From an uncultured Bacteroidales bacterium (lineage in GTDB: Bacteria > Bacteroidota > Bacteroidia > Bacteroidales > Paludibacteraceae), in assembly GCA_937916355.1 (NCBI GenBank), contig CALFTM010000057.1, forward strand, positions 1-64,000: 64,000 nt of DNA. Reading direction: 5' to 3'. Positions 1 through 7,785 of this stretch are shown here, in pieces; positions within the stretch are counted from its first letter, which is position 1; every line of letters starts with the position of its first letter. The position numbers and the translations under genes are program-made. The notes under the pieces are model-generated. The model was not told where the DNA came from. It did no database searches and saw only the letters and a program-made list of their open reading frames with translations.

Positions 1-923
1 GAATGGTGCATGGAGGTGAGAAGTTCAACAAGTCTGTTGTTCTCACTCCCGAGGTTATGGAAGCCTTCACTGCTTGCAATGACCTAGCTCCTTTGCACAA
101 TCCTGCAAATATCAAGGGTGTGAATGCTGTTAGTGCACTTCTGCCCAATATTACTCAGGTGGGTGTATTTGACACAGCTTTCCATCAGACTATGCCCGAC
201 TATGCTTACATGTATGCTCTTCCCTATGAGTTGTACGAAAAGTACGGCGTACGTCGTTATGGCTTCCATGGTACTAGCCATCGCTATGTTTCACAGCGTG
301 TTTGTGAGTTCTTGGGTTGTAGCCCCGAAGGCAAAAAGATTATCACCTGCCATATCGGTAACGGTGCTTCTATTGCAGCTGTGAAGGATGGCAAGTGTGT
401 GGATACCAGTATGGGTCTTACTCCTTTGGAGGGTCTGGTGATGGGTACCCGTAGTGGTGATATAGATGCAGGTGCTGTTACCTTCCTTATGGATAAGCTC
501 GGTCTGGATACCAAGGGTGTATCTGACTTGTTGAACAAGAAGTCTGGTCTTGCCCGTATCAGTTGCCTCTCAAGCGACTATCGCGATGTTGTTGCTGCTA
601 TTGCAGAGGGTAACGACAAGTGTCGTCTGGCAAAGGACATGTATATGTACCGTATCAAGAAGTACATTGGTCAGTATGCGGCTGCCATGGGCGGTGTAGA
701 TATTATCCTCTTCACTGGTGGTGCTGGTGAGAATCAGTGGGAAGTTCGCGAGCTGACACTTGAAGGTCTGGAGTTCATGGGTGTTAAGATGGATCACGAG
801 AAGAATCGTGCATGCCGTGCTACAGAGGCAGTTCTTTCAGCCGACGATTCAAAGGTAACCGTATGCTGCATACCCACCGATGAGGAGTTGATGATTGCTC
901 TCGACACTCAAGCTCTTTGCTAA
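1..923 (+). CDS. ackA: Acetate kinase, C-terminal three quarters (5' end cut by window)
   Basis: Acetate kinase interconverts acetyl phosphate plus ADP and acetate plus ATP in the cytoplasm. About 306 codons are visible, beginning within the VHGGEKF region of the family; roughly 95 N-terminal residues lie outside the window. The ligand-binding GFHGTSHRYVS segment is at visible residues 87-97, followed by the DTSMGLTPLEGLVMGTRSG signature and the C-terminal FTGGAGENQ nucleotide-site motif. Codon choice is strongly biased to ggt, ctt and aag, unlike the following genes, as expected for a highly expressed enzyme. A phosphotransacetylase gene would be expected upstream but cannot be seen. A terminator follows directly. 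Confidence 0.97.
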   Translation, partial: MVHGGEKFNKSVVLTPEVMEAFTACNDLAPLHNPANIKGVNAVSALLPNITQVGVFDTAFHQTMPDYAYMYALPYELYEKYGVRRYGFHGTSHRYVSQRVCEFLGCSPEGKKIITCHIGNGASIAAVKDGKCVDTSMGLTPLEGLVMGTRSGDIDAGAVTFLMDKLGLDTKGVSDLLNKKSGLARISCLSSDYRDVVAAIAEGNDKCRLAKDMYMYRIKKYIGQYAAAMGGVDIILFTGGAGENQWEVRELTLEGLEFMGVKMDHEKNRACRATEAVLSADDSKVTVCCIPTDEELMIALDTQALC

Positions 924-938
924 TCTAATATAACCAAA

Positions 939-1000
939 CGGAACCGATTTCTGAGGCTGGGCATCTTTCCTCCTCAATTCGGTTCCGCTTGTTTTTTCTA
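939..1000 (+). terminator. Intrinsic terminator of ackA
   Basis: The arms CGGAACCGA (939-947) and TCGGTTCCG (979-987) are perfectly complementary. An inner GAGG/CCTC pairing lies at 953-956 and 972-975. A T-rich tract follows at 990-998. The hairpin starts 15 bases after the stop codon. Confidence 0.9.
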
Positions 1001-1203
1001 CTAAAGAAAAGTATGATTTTGTTCATGTTAATTCTTCTTTTGCTCATACTTATAGATTTGTAAAAAAATTTTTTTCTAAACTTTTCGTATAGATTCAAAC
1101 GTACTGTAAGACTTTTAACATTCCGTAAATGTACAAACCATAAAAAAAATTCAATCCTAAATATATTTTATCAAAACAGAAAAGCATATAAATAACTAGA
1201 TAC

Positions 1204-1482
1204 TTTTGAGCAAACATTAACACACTTTTAAGCAAATAGAAATACATAATTGAGCAAATAGCAATATACAATTGAGCAAATATACACACACTTTTGAGCA
1301 AACCGCAACATACAATTGAGCAAATACACATACACTTTTGAGCAAAATGTAATATATAATTGAGTAAATATACATACACTTTTGAGCAAGCTGCAACATA
1401 GAATTGAGCAAATATACATATACTTTTGAGCAAAAATTAACATACTTTTGAGTAAATATTTACACACTTTTGAGCAAATATT
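1204..1482. repeat. 22-bp tandem array of TTGAGCAAAT-type units, 13 copies
   Basis: The core TTGAG (once TTAAG) recurs at 1206, 1228, 1250, 1272, 1294, 1316, 1338, 1360, 1382, 1404, 1426, 1448 and 1470, exactly 22 bases apart every time. Units fall into two types, CTTTTGAGCAA and AATTGAGCAAAT, which mostly alternate between 1250 and 1425 and give a 44-bp higher-order repeat. There are no unique spacers, so this is not CRISPR. The period is not a multiple of three, and all three minus frames stay open by composition only, so no protein is inferred. The last unit sits about 20 bases before the promoter of the ATPase gene. The whole 924-1530 gap otherwise holds only the ackA terminator and AT-rich sequence. 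Confidence 0.95.
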
Positions 1483-1503
1483 ATATTTTTTTTACTATTT
1501 TTG
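1469..1503 (+). promoter_or_regulatory. Candidate Bacteroidota promoter for the DUF4143 ATPase
   Basis: TATTTTTG at 1496-1503 fits the -7 consensus TAnnTTTG. The TTTG inside the last array unit (1469-1472) could serve as the -33 element, although the 23-base gap is slightly long. Transcription would start near 1510, leaving a short leader before the ATG at 1531. Confidence 0.5.
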
Positions 1504-1530
1504 CATCAACTAAAACAAAAAAAAAAAAAC

Positions 1531-2715
1531 ATGCTAAAAAGAAAACAATATAAAGAACTGTCTGACAGGATATTAGAACCCAGAGATAAAATACAAGTAA
1601 TCTCAGGGCCTAGGCAAGTCGGAAAATCGACAATGGTAAAACAAGTACTTGCAGAAACCACAATTCCGCACTTGTCTGTTTCTGCAGACGGAATAGACAA
1701 AGAAAACACACGCTGGATAGGTGAAATATGGGAATCCGCACGAGCAAAAATGCAGATAAACAAATCTGAAGAATATTTGCTCGTAATTGACGAAGTCCAC
1801 AAGATAAATAACTGGAGCGAAGAAGTAAAGAAACAATGGGACGCAGATACCAGAAACGACATAAATCTCAAAGTTGTTCTGCTGGGCTCTTCTCGGCTAT
1901 TGCTCAAAGACGGACTGACAGAATCCCTCACTGGAAGATACGAACTCATAAGAATGCCCCATTGGAGTTACAACGAAATGCAAAAAGCCTTCGGACTTTC
2001 TGTGGAACAATATATTTATTATGGAGGATACCCCGGAGGTGCTAAGCTCATCAGCAACGAAACCAGATGGCGCAGGTACATAAAAGACAGCATCATAGCT
2101 CCTGCAATAGCTAAGGACATCCTAATGACTAAAGTCATATACAAACCCGAATTAATGAAACAATTGTTCGAACTTGGATGCACCTACTCCAGCGAGGAAA
2201 TCTCTTTAACGAAGCTCCTTGGTCAATTGCAAGATGCTGGAAACGTGACGACCCTGGCAAACTATCTGACAACGTTGACTGAGTCTCAACTGCTTTGCGG
2301 ACTGCAAAAATACGCATACGACAATGCAAGAAAGTACAATTCAGTTCCAAAGATAATGACGTACAATACAGCCCTTCTCAGCGCATTATCAGGCGTAACA
2401 TTCGAAAAGGCATACACCACCCCCAAAGTTTGGGGAAGATGGGCAGAAAGTGCTGTTGGCTCGCACATATTGAATGCTGCGGACGAGTACGACTATAAAG
2501 TTTATTATTGGAGAGATAGGAATGACGAAGTTGACTTCATTATTGAACATTACGGGCAATGCGCCGCCATCGAAGTCAAAAGCGGCCGCAGAACAATGAA
2601 CAAAGGCATGTCTGTATTCAAGAACAAGTTCCAGCCAAAGCTGTCGCTCATAGTTGGTTCCGAAGGCATGCCTTTCGATGAATTCTTGAATTGCGACCTT
2701 GGCACATTATTCTAA
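1531..2715 (+). CDS. AAA ATPase with C-terminal DUF4143 (PD-(D/E)XK-like) domain
   Basis: This is a STAND/AAA_14-type ATPase of 394 residues. The Walker A motif GPRQVGKST is at residues 26-34 and Walker B LLVIDEVH at 83-90. The C-terminal domain has the GRWAESAVGSHIL signature (E306), EVDF (D335) and IEVKSG (E348, K350), which is the layout of a nuclease-like PD-(D/E)XK fold seen in DUF4143 proteins. The ATG at 1531 is chosen because the upstream TTG at 1501 lies inside the putative promoter. Proteins of this class are numerous in anaerobes, often on mobile or variable loci, and their function is unknown; roles in DNA processing, defence or addiction are speculation. The gene stands alone behind the 22-bp array. 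Confidence 0.9.
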   Translation: MLKRKQYKELSDRILEPRDKIQVISGPRQVGKSTMVKQVLAETTIPHLSVSADGIDKENTRWIGEIWESARAKMQINKSEEYLLVIDEVHKINNWSEEVKKQWDADTRNDINLKVVLLGSSRLLLKDGLTESLTGRYELIRMPHWSYNEMQKAFGLSVEQYIYYGGYPGGAKLISNETRWRRYIKDSIIAPAIAKDILMTKVIYKPELMKQLFELGCTYSSEEISLTKLLGQLQDAGNVTTLANYLTTLTESQLLCGLQKYAYDNARKYNSVPKIMTYNTALLSALSGVTFEKAYTTPKVWGRWAESAVGSHILNAADEYDYKVYYWRDRNDEVDFIIEHYGQCAAIEVKSGRRTMNKGMSVFKNKFQPKLSLIVGSEGMPFDEFLNCDLGTLF

Positions 2716-2793
2716 ACTTTCCTTGCAATAGAAAAAGAAATAATAAATAAAAGCAATTATCCAATTATAAAGGTTGAAGATTAAATAGAGAAC

Positions 2794-3282
2794 ATGAAAA
2801 TGAAAGATTTTAAGGAAATTGTAATAAAAACATTTTCTCCAATACTAATAAATTATTCAATGAAGTTTGTTAGTATAAAAAAAAATTGCTCAGGTCATTT
2901 CGTTTGTATTTATGAGAATAAAACAACCGCAGTGGAGATTATTCTTGAAGGAAGAGATTATTGTCTAAGTGTATATATACATAAACTATTTAACGGGGAA
3001 ATTACTCCATTGCCAGATTCCAAAAGAGAATTTTTAAATACAGAATTATCTGGTTTTGATTTAAATTATATAATACGTTATTATGACGAAAAATCGACAA
3101 TTAAATCGTTATATGAATATTCATATAATTTTAATGTAGAGAATAAGTCTGACATATTTTATAACTATTTTTCATCTTATGCTACTGCACTTAAAACTTA
3201 TTGCAACGATATTTTAAATGGAGACTTTACAAAATTCAAAATGTACGAAATCTTTGTTAAAAAGATTGTATCTAAATATTGA
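2794..3282 (+). CDS. AT-rich hypothetical protein, 162 residues
   Basis: I do not recognise this family. The product is soluble, without signal peptide or membrane segment, and rich in Lys, Ile, Asn, Tyr and Phe. Base composition is clearly more AT-rich than the flanking housekeeping genes, which suggests recent acquisition. It follows the DUF4143 ATPase by 78 bases on the same strand and ends 4 bases before a MITE-like inverted repeat. The start ATG at 2794 is followed by a second in-frame ATG two codons later, and either could be used. A partner or immunity role toward the ATPase is possible but nothing in the sequence shows it. Confidence 0.6.
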   Translation: MKMKDFKEIVIKTFSPILINYSMKFVSIKKNCSGHFVCIYENKTTAVEIILEGRDYCLSVYIHKLFNGEITPLPDSKREFLNTELSGFDLNYIIRYYDEKSTIKSLYEYSYNFNVENKSDIFYNYFSSYATALKTYCNDILNGDFTKFKMYEIFVKKIVSKY

Positions 3283-3286
3283 ATTT

Positions 3287-3394
3287 TATTACTGTCCGCT
3301 AAACAATAAATCAGAATAACCTAAATAGGCTGAAACCTTTTATGGAATCAGCCCTAATTTTTTTTCTTTTTTAAACTTTTAGCGGACAGTAATA
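3287..3394. mobile_element. MITE-like element with 17-bp perfect terminal inverted repeats
   Basis: The ends are TATTACTGTCCGCTAAA (3287-3303) and its exact complement TTTAGCGGACAGTAATA (3378-3394). Inside is a further hairpin GGCTGA/TCAGCC (3328-3333, 3348-3353). There is no coding capacity. Ends of the ACTGTCCGCTAAA kind look like insertion sequence termini, so a deletion derivative mobilised in trans is likely. No clear target duplication was found. A plain terminator for the preceding gene is the alternative, but the 74-base loop is too long for that. Confidence 0.65.
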
Positions 3395-3413
3395 TTTACA
3401 AATTAACAATTAT

Positions 3414-3449
3414 GAAAATACGAGACTCTTTTCTGAATCCCGTATTCTC
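3414..3449 (-). terminator. Hairpin downstream of the BspA-like gene
   Basis: The segments 3414-3428 and 3435-3449 pair over 15 bases with three G-U wobbles on the minus strand, around a 6-base loop. It lies 36 bases beyond the stop codon of the LRR gene. The T tract after it is weak. Confidence 0.65.
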
Positions 3450-3484
3450 CATTTACATAAAAATTATGGACAGTGCCATTTTTC

Positions 3485-5827
3485 CTATTTCACAACAACT
3501 TTATAAGATTCACCTTCACAAACGATAAGGAAGACTCCCTTATCCAAATATTTAGGTTTGCCGAGCCACGCCCCTTTCATATCATAAACCTGATAATCCA
3601 CTCCATCCTCAACCACAATCTCATTCGCAACCATTATCATTGGTCTTTTTTCAGATTTTATCATAGGAGAGGAGGTTGCCTCATTTTTTTCAAAGTAGGC
3701 AGTCAACGTCAAATCTGAATTAACAACCATCTCCCGTGGATTATCCAGACACTCATCACTCCAACCGACAAATCGGAATCCTTCAGCAGGAATTGCAGTA
3801 AGGGTTATTGTCGTGTCTGGCAAGAAGTATCCGCCACCCTCTACAGTTCCATTCTCCGACACTGCATCTATGACATAAAAACCATAAATATCTCGATAAC
3901 GCCAAAAATCAGCATTTCGATAATCTTCCACAGCCTCGAAAGGAACATAGACCTTATAATCCACCCCATATAATCCATCTAAAGCATACACGTCTAAAGG
4001 AGGAGGATTTTTTGCAAAAGAAATAATCTTTTTAAGATTAGTGCATTCCCATAAAATATAATCACCTATAAATTTCAATTTTTCTGGCATGACAATCTCC
4101 GTAAGCGAATAACAATGTTCCGCCATCGAATGTCCAAATGCGACAACATCTTCATGAACAATAAGTTCTTTCAGATTGTGACATCCAAAAACAAACCAAT
4201 CAGGTATTTTATCACATTTTTTGGGTATCCTAACCTTTTCAAGGGAAATACAGTTCATAAAAGTATAAGAACCCATATATGACACAGAATCATGAAGAAC
4301 AACCTCCTTTAGAGAATCACAACTTTCGAAACAAGACTCTTCGATATGTGTTACGCTTAATGGGATTTCTACTTCAATAAGATGATTACAATCACGGAAA
4401 GCACCCTCTCCTAACTTATTTACATAATCCGGTATTTTATAATAATTATCCTTTCTTTTCTTTGGATAGAGCAGTAATTCGGTTTTATCCTTGTTAAATA
4501 AAATGCCATTATCCGAACAAAAAGTCATATTGTTTTCATCTACGATAAATCCATCCGTCACATATAAACCGTTTTTTATTATAGACAAACTTGCCGGAAT
4601 TTTAAGGTAAGCGATCTCTGGTATGCTACGTTGGTCTATTTCAACTACACCTTCCGGGATAACATACATATCTCGATTTTTACCAAAAGGGAAAAACAGC
4701 ACCTTGGTTTTGTTTTTATCGTACAAAACGCCATCTTCCGTTGTAAAATATTCATTATCTGCACTTATCTCAACCCACTCTAATGAATCACACCCATCAA
4801 AACAACCCAAATTGTACTCATCCGTTTTTTCAGGAAGGATGATTTTTTTTAGGCTTGAACAATTCTTAAACATATCATATTCCAGCTCCGTTACATTAGA
4901 AGTCTCAAATGAAATATTTTTTAAATTCACACAATCAGTAAAGCAATTGGAGCCCAAATATTCAACACTATTTGGAATTTTCATTTCAACTATACTGGAG
5001 CAGCCCCAAAAAGCGCTGGATTCAATAGTCTTTAACCCAGAATTCAACTCTACAGATCTCAGATTTGCACACCGTTTAAAAGAGGCGATACCGATTTTCT
5101 TCAGTCCTTCATTCAACTTAATTCTTTTGATTTTAGAATTATCCAGAAAAGCACAAAATCCTATTTCTTCAACAAAATCGGGAACGGTATAGGTGGTATC
5201 CTCCCTACCTAATGGAAACAACATTAGTTCTTTCTTCTCTCTGTCAAATAAAATGCCATCATAGGAACTATAACGCTCACTATCCCCTTCTACTTTATAC
5301 TCCACCAAACTCTCACATGACTCAAACACACGTAATTCAATATATAAATTAGGACTACTTATGGTAACTCGCTCCAAATCTTTGCAACCCGTAAATACCT
5401 GATCTTTTATTATTCTCAGATTATTAGCCAATTCGACACTCGTTAATCCAGAATTACTAAAAGCACCATATTCAATCACATCCAAATTTTTAGGAAATTC
5501 GATCGTCTTCAAATTTATACAACTATCAAATGCCTCAGATTTTATCGTCAGAATCGAATTGGGCAAAGATACGTTCGTAAGATCTACACATTTATAAAAT
5601 GCATGCAGGCCAACGGTAGTCACAACATAATTCATGTCATTATAAACTATTGTTTCAGGAATCACCACACTTCCCTTATAGTAATCCGGATGATTACTTA
5701 CTGAAGCCTCCCATTTTACAGTATCTACATCATAGTAAACACCTTCATATTCAATCCTTATCGCCTTTGCGGAAAAACAAAAACACGACAAAAATGCAAT
5801 AAATGCAATTGATATTTTTCTAATCAT
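3485..5827 (-). CDS. BspA-like leucine-rich repeat surface protein with T9SS sorting domain
   Basis: This is an exported protein of about 780 residues. An N-terminal signal peptide (MIRKISIAFIAFLSCFCFSA) precedes many BspA/LRR_5 repeats of the pattern I-x-x-x-A-F-x-x-C-x-x-L, which run over most of the chain. Near residues 655-720 there is a divergent InlB B-repeat-like module (VSENGTVEGGGYFLPDTT ... GWSDE ... YFEK). The last 60 residues (YQVYDMKGAWLGKPKYLDKG ... YKVVVK) look like a type A T9SS C-terminal domain, so secretion and surface anchoring through type IX secretion are inferred. BspA-like repeats are known in adhesins of oral and gut species. The start at 5827 gives a clean signal peptide; an ATG at 5851 would add eight residues. 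Confidence 0.9.
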   Translation of the reverse strand: MIRKISIAFIAFLSCFCFSAKAIRIEYEGVYYDVDTVKWEASVSNHPDYYKGSVVIPETIVYNDMNYVVTTVGLHAFYKCVDLTNVSLPNSILTIKSEAFDSCINLKTIEFPKNLDVIEYGAFSNSGLTSVELANNLRIIKDQVFTGCKDLERVTISSPNLYIELRVFESCESLVEYKVEGDSERYSSYDGILFDREKKELMLFPLGREDTTYTVPDFVEEIGFCAFLDNSKIKRIKLNEGLKKIGIASFKRCANLRSVELNSGLKTIESSAFWGCSSIVEMKIPNSVEYLGSNCFTDCVNLKNISFETSNVTELEYDMFKNCSSLKKIILPEKTDEYNLGCFDGCDSLEWVEISADNEYFTTEDGVLYDKNKTKVLFFPFGKNRDMYVIPEGVVEIDQRSIPEIAYLKIPASLSIIKNGLYVTDGFIVDENNMTFCSDNGILFNKDKTELLLYPKKRKDNYYKIPDYVNKLGEGAFRDCNHLIEVEIPLSVTHIEESCFESCDSLKEVVLHDSVSYMGSYTFMNCISLEKVRIPKKCDKIPDWFVFGCHNLKELIVHEDVVAFGHSMAEHCYSLTEIVMPEKLKFIGDYILWECTNLKKIISFAKNPPPLDVYALDGLYGVDYKVYVPFEAVEDYRNADFWRYRDIYGFYVIDAVSENGTVEGGGYFLPDTTITLTAIPAEGFRFVGWSDECLDNPREMVVNSDLTLTAYFEKNEATSSPMIKSEKRPMIMVANEIVVEDGVDYQVYDMKGAWLGKPKYLDKGVFLIVCEGESYKVVVK

Positions 5828-5851
5828 AATAATAATGGTTTTAGGAAACAT

Positions 5852-6156
5852 TTATTTCAACAAACATCTTCCACATATCAAGTCGAACAATCTGTAAGAA
5901 GATACCTCATACAACGGATAATCCATTCTATCAAAAAACGCTCAATATTAATATATTTTTCACAAAAAAGCAAATTTTATTCCATCAAGTCCTACAAAAA
6001 AAACAAAATCTATAAAAACATAATTATTCTCCGGAGTCTCTGGAATGTTGAAAAACTTTTGGGACTTCCGAATCTCAGGGAATCCATATTATACAAAAAA
6101 ACGCAAAAAAGGGAGACCAACACTGTCAGTCTCCCTTTTCTATTACTATCCGCAAA
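5852..6156. other. Gap between rpmA and the BspA-like gene
   Basis: The gap holds the rpmA terminator at 6105-6140 and presumably the promoter of the minus-strand LRR gene. No good TAnnTTTG element was found there. A CTCCGGAG palindrome lies near 6030. Nothing else is supported. Confidence 0.6.
6105..6140 (-). terminator. Intrinsic terminator of rplU-rpmA
   Basis: GGGAGAC (6111-6117) and GTCTCCC (6129-6135) form a perfect 7-bp stem flanked by A runs on one side and T runs on the other, so it can work on both strands. It lies 22 bases after the rpmA stop codon. Confidence 0.88.
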
Positions 6157-6423
6157 TTAGTTTGCTGCCTCTACTGGTTCGATAGAAACGAATGAACGAT
6201 CATTTCTGTTTTTCTTGAAAACAACCACTCCCGCCTTCAAAGCGAAAAGAGTATGATCCTTACCCATTCCTACGTTCTCACCTGGGTGGTGAACTGTACC
6301 ACGTTGGCGAACCAAAATGTTACCAGCCTTTGCAAATTGACCACCATAAATCTTAACGCCGAGTCGCTTACTTGCCGACTCACGACCGTTCTTGGAACTA
6401 CCAACTCCTTTTTTGTGTGCCAT
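6157..6423 (-). CDS. rpmA: 50S ribosomal protein L27
   Basis: L27 is an 88-residue large-subunit protein whose N-terminal tail reaches the peptidyl transferase centre. The family start AHKKGVGSSKNGRES follows the initiator Met directly, so no Firmicutes-type cleavable N-terminal extension is present. The conserved core RQRGTVHHPGENVGMGKDHT is at residues 40-59. It is second in an operon with rplU, 17 bases downstream of it, and is followed by a strong terminator. Confidence 0.98.
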   Translation of the reverse strand: MAHKKGVGSSKNGRESASKRLGVKIYGGQFAKAGNILVRQRGTVHHPGENVGMGKDHTLFALKAGVVVFKKNRNDRSFVSIEPVEAAN

Positions 6424-6440
6424 GTTTCTTCAAATTTTAA

Positions 6441-6752
6441 TTAAGCGACTACACTGTTAATTTTTAACTCTGTCAAACACTGACGGTGACCGTTCAATTT
6501 ACGGTAACCTTTTCTTCTCTTCTTGTGGAAAACCAAAACTTTGTCTCCCTTCAAGTGAGATACTACTTCAGCGGTAACCTTTGCACCTGCAATTGTAGGA
6601 GCTCCTACAGTTACCTGACCGTCATTGTCAACCAACAACACTTGGTCAAATTCTACTACAGAACCACGTTCTGCGTTCAAACGATGGACATAAACTTTTT
6701 GGTCTTTCTCAACCTTGAATTGTTGTCCAGCAATCACTACGATAGCGTACAT
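6441..6752 (-). CDS. rplU: 50S ribosomal protein L21
   Basis: L21 is a 103-residue protein that binds 23S rRNA. It begins MYAIVVIAGQQFKVEKDQK, the family N terminus, and keeps the C-terminal KKRRKGYRKLNGHRQ region that contacts rRNA. It is the first gene of the rplU-rpmA operon, with a good promoter at 6837-6866 and a leader of about 80 bases that can form competing structures. Autoregulation through that leader is an inference. Confidence 0.98.
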   Translation of the reverse strand: MYAIVVIAGQQFKVEKDQKVYVHRLNAERGSVVEFDQVLLVDNDGQVTVGAPTIAGAKVTAEVVSHLKGDKVLVFHKKRRKGYRKLNGHRQCLTELKINSVVA

Positions 6753-6830
6753 TTTATATAACTATTTTAAGTTACTTCCGGTGGTGTGCGCACAACTGCA
6801 CGCAACTTAATCGAACCACGTAGGAAAAAT
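6753..6830 (-). promoter_or_regulatory. rplU 5' leader with interleaved complementary segments
   Basis: TTAAGTT (6767-6773) pairs exactly with AACTTAA (6804-6810). GTGGT (6781-6785) pairs with ACCAC (6815-6819). Because one arm of each lies inside the other, the two stems would form a pseudoknot or exclude each other. A GTGC/GCAC stem (6786-6789, 6798-6801) is also possible. This is the kind of layout expected of an r-protein leader, but no known family was matched. Confidence 0.4.
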
Positions 6831-6836
6831 CGGATG

Positions 6837-6866
6837 CAAATTTAGCATTTTTTTTTGTCGGACAAA
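6837..6866 (-). promoter_or_regulatory. rplU-rpmA promoter
   Basis: On the minus strand the -33 element TTTG is at 6863-6866 and the -7 element TAAATTTG at 6837-6844, separated by 18 bases. This is a near-ideal Bacteroidota housekeeping promoter. The start of transcription would be near 6830. From 6870 to 7101 nothing further is seen. Confidence 0.75.
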
Positions 6867-7101
6867 AATAAAAACCGTCTATTTTTCTTCTTCATTACTG
6901 ATTTTCTATCTCCACCCATACATCTTCTTCGTTTCTATATTTATATGATCGAAGTTCATATTCATATTTCTCTAAAGTATGAAAAAAATGCAATCGAAAT
7001 ATGCACCAACGAAACAAAGTATAAACAAGTCCAAAAGAACACGACGCTTATTCCTTGAGATTTTAGAGATTACTCCCCTCACATCCATTTTCAATCAATC
7101 G

Positions 7102-7524
7102 TCACTTAAAGTTGACCAACAAAAGGAAATACGAACAAACATCCTTCCCTTTTTCATGCGCTGGTTTTAACAGTGGGAATTTATCCACAGCCTGCAACAC
7201 ATCGGCAGTCAAGTCGGGTTCAACTTCCCTCAGCACTTTTTTCCCAACAATCTCTCCTTTTTCGGTAACTGTCAACCGAACCACCATCTTTTTTCCTGAA
7301 ATATAAGACTGTAAACGATCTGAATTTTCCATGTTATGGAAAAGGAAATCGTACATCTCATTTGAACCTCCGGGGTACGTACTTGGGGTAGCCGGACGCA
7401 ACCAAACCGTATCACAAACCTCTACATTTTCTACCAACTCAAATTCTGGTCCCTTATCTTTCTGAGCCATCAAAGAAAAGAAAGAAAACAGAGACAACAC
7501 AATAAAAAAAATTCGCTTCATCAT
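7102..7524 (-). CDS. Secreted protein with TonB C-terminal-like domain
   Basis: This 140-residue protein has a signal peptide (MMKRIFFIVLSLFSFFSLMA) and then about 115 residues resembling the TonB C-terminal fold of Bacteroidota proteins: YPGGSNEMYDFLFHNM, VVRLTVTEKGEIVGKKVLR, LKPAHEKGKDVCSY. It lacks the membrane anchor and proline-rich linker of a true TonB, so it is a free periplasmic or outer-surface version and cannot by itself transduce proton-motive force. Such single-domain proteins are common in this phylum and poorly understood. It stands alone on the minus strand, between rplU and the rsmE operon end. Confidence 0.75.
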   Translation of the reverse strand: MMKRIFFIVLSLFSFFSLMAQKDKGPEFELVENVEVCDTVWLRPATPSTYPGGSNEMYDFLFHNMENSDRLQSYISGKKMVVRLTVTEKGEIVGKKVLREVEPDLTADVLQAVDKFPLLKPAHEKGKDVCSYFLLLVNFK

Positions 7525-7761
7525 AAAATCTTAATTTAGGTGGGTTCTACAAATCCTTTTTGCGGATTTTTTCTAATTTCGAGTAGATTGCCGAGCAAAA
7601 ATGTACACTAAGACCGATGGGCAAACAGCAAGCTGCCGAAACAAATCAAAAAGCACCGAAAAAGTTTATCAACCCACAATTTACACTTTTTTTACTTTAA
7701 AATGGTGAAGTCATAGAACTCACCGTATATTTAACAAAAATATCGTTCAGTTTATTATTCT

Positions 7762-7785
7762 AAAAAAAAGCGTCAATTTGAACGC
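7762..7785 (-). terminator. Intrinsic terminator of rsmE
   Basis: On the minus strand GCGTTCAA (7778-7785) pairs with TTGACGC (7770-7776), with one bulged base, and is followed at once by eight T residues (complement of 7762-7769). The hairpin begins directly after the rsmE stop codon. Confidence 0.8.

Noticed and set aside
1095..1467. Overlapping minus-strand reading frames rich in Cys, Leu, Ile and Tyr in the 22-bp array
   Set aside because: All three minus frames are open because the repeat lacks stop codons on that strand; there is no promoter and no family similarity.
1204..1482. CRISPR array
   Set aside because: Units are contiguous without unique spacers, are degenerate, and no cas genes are present.
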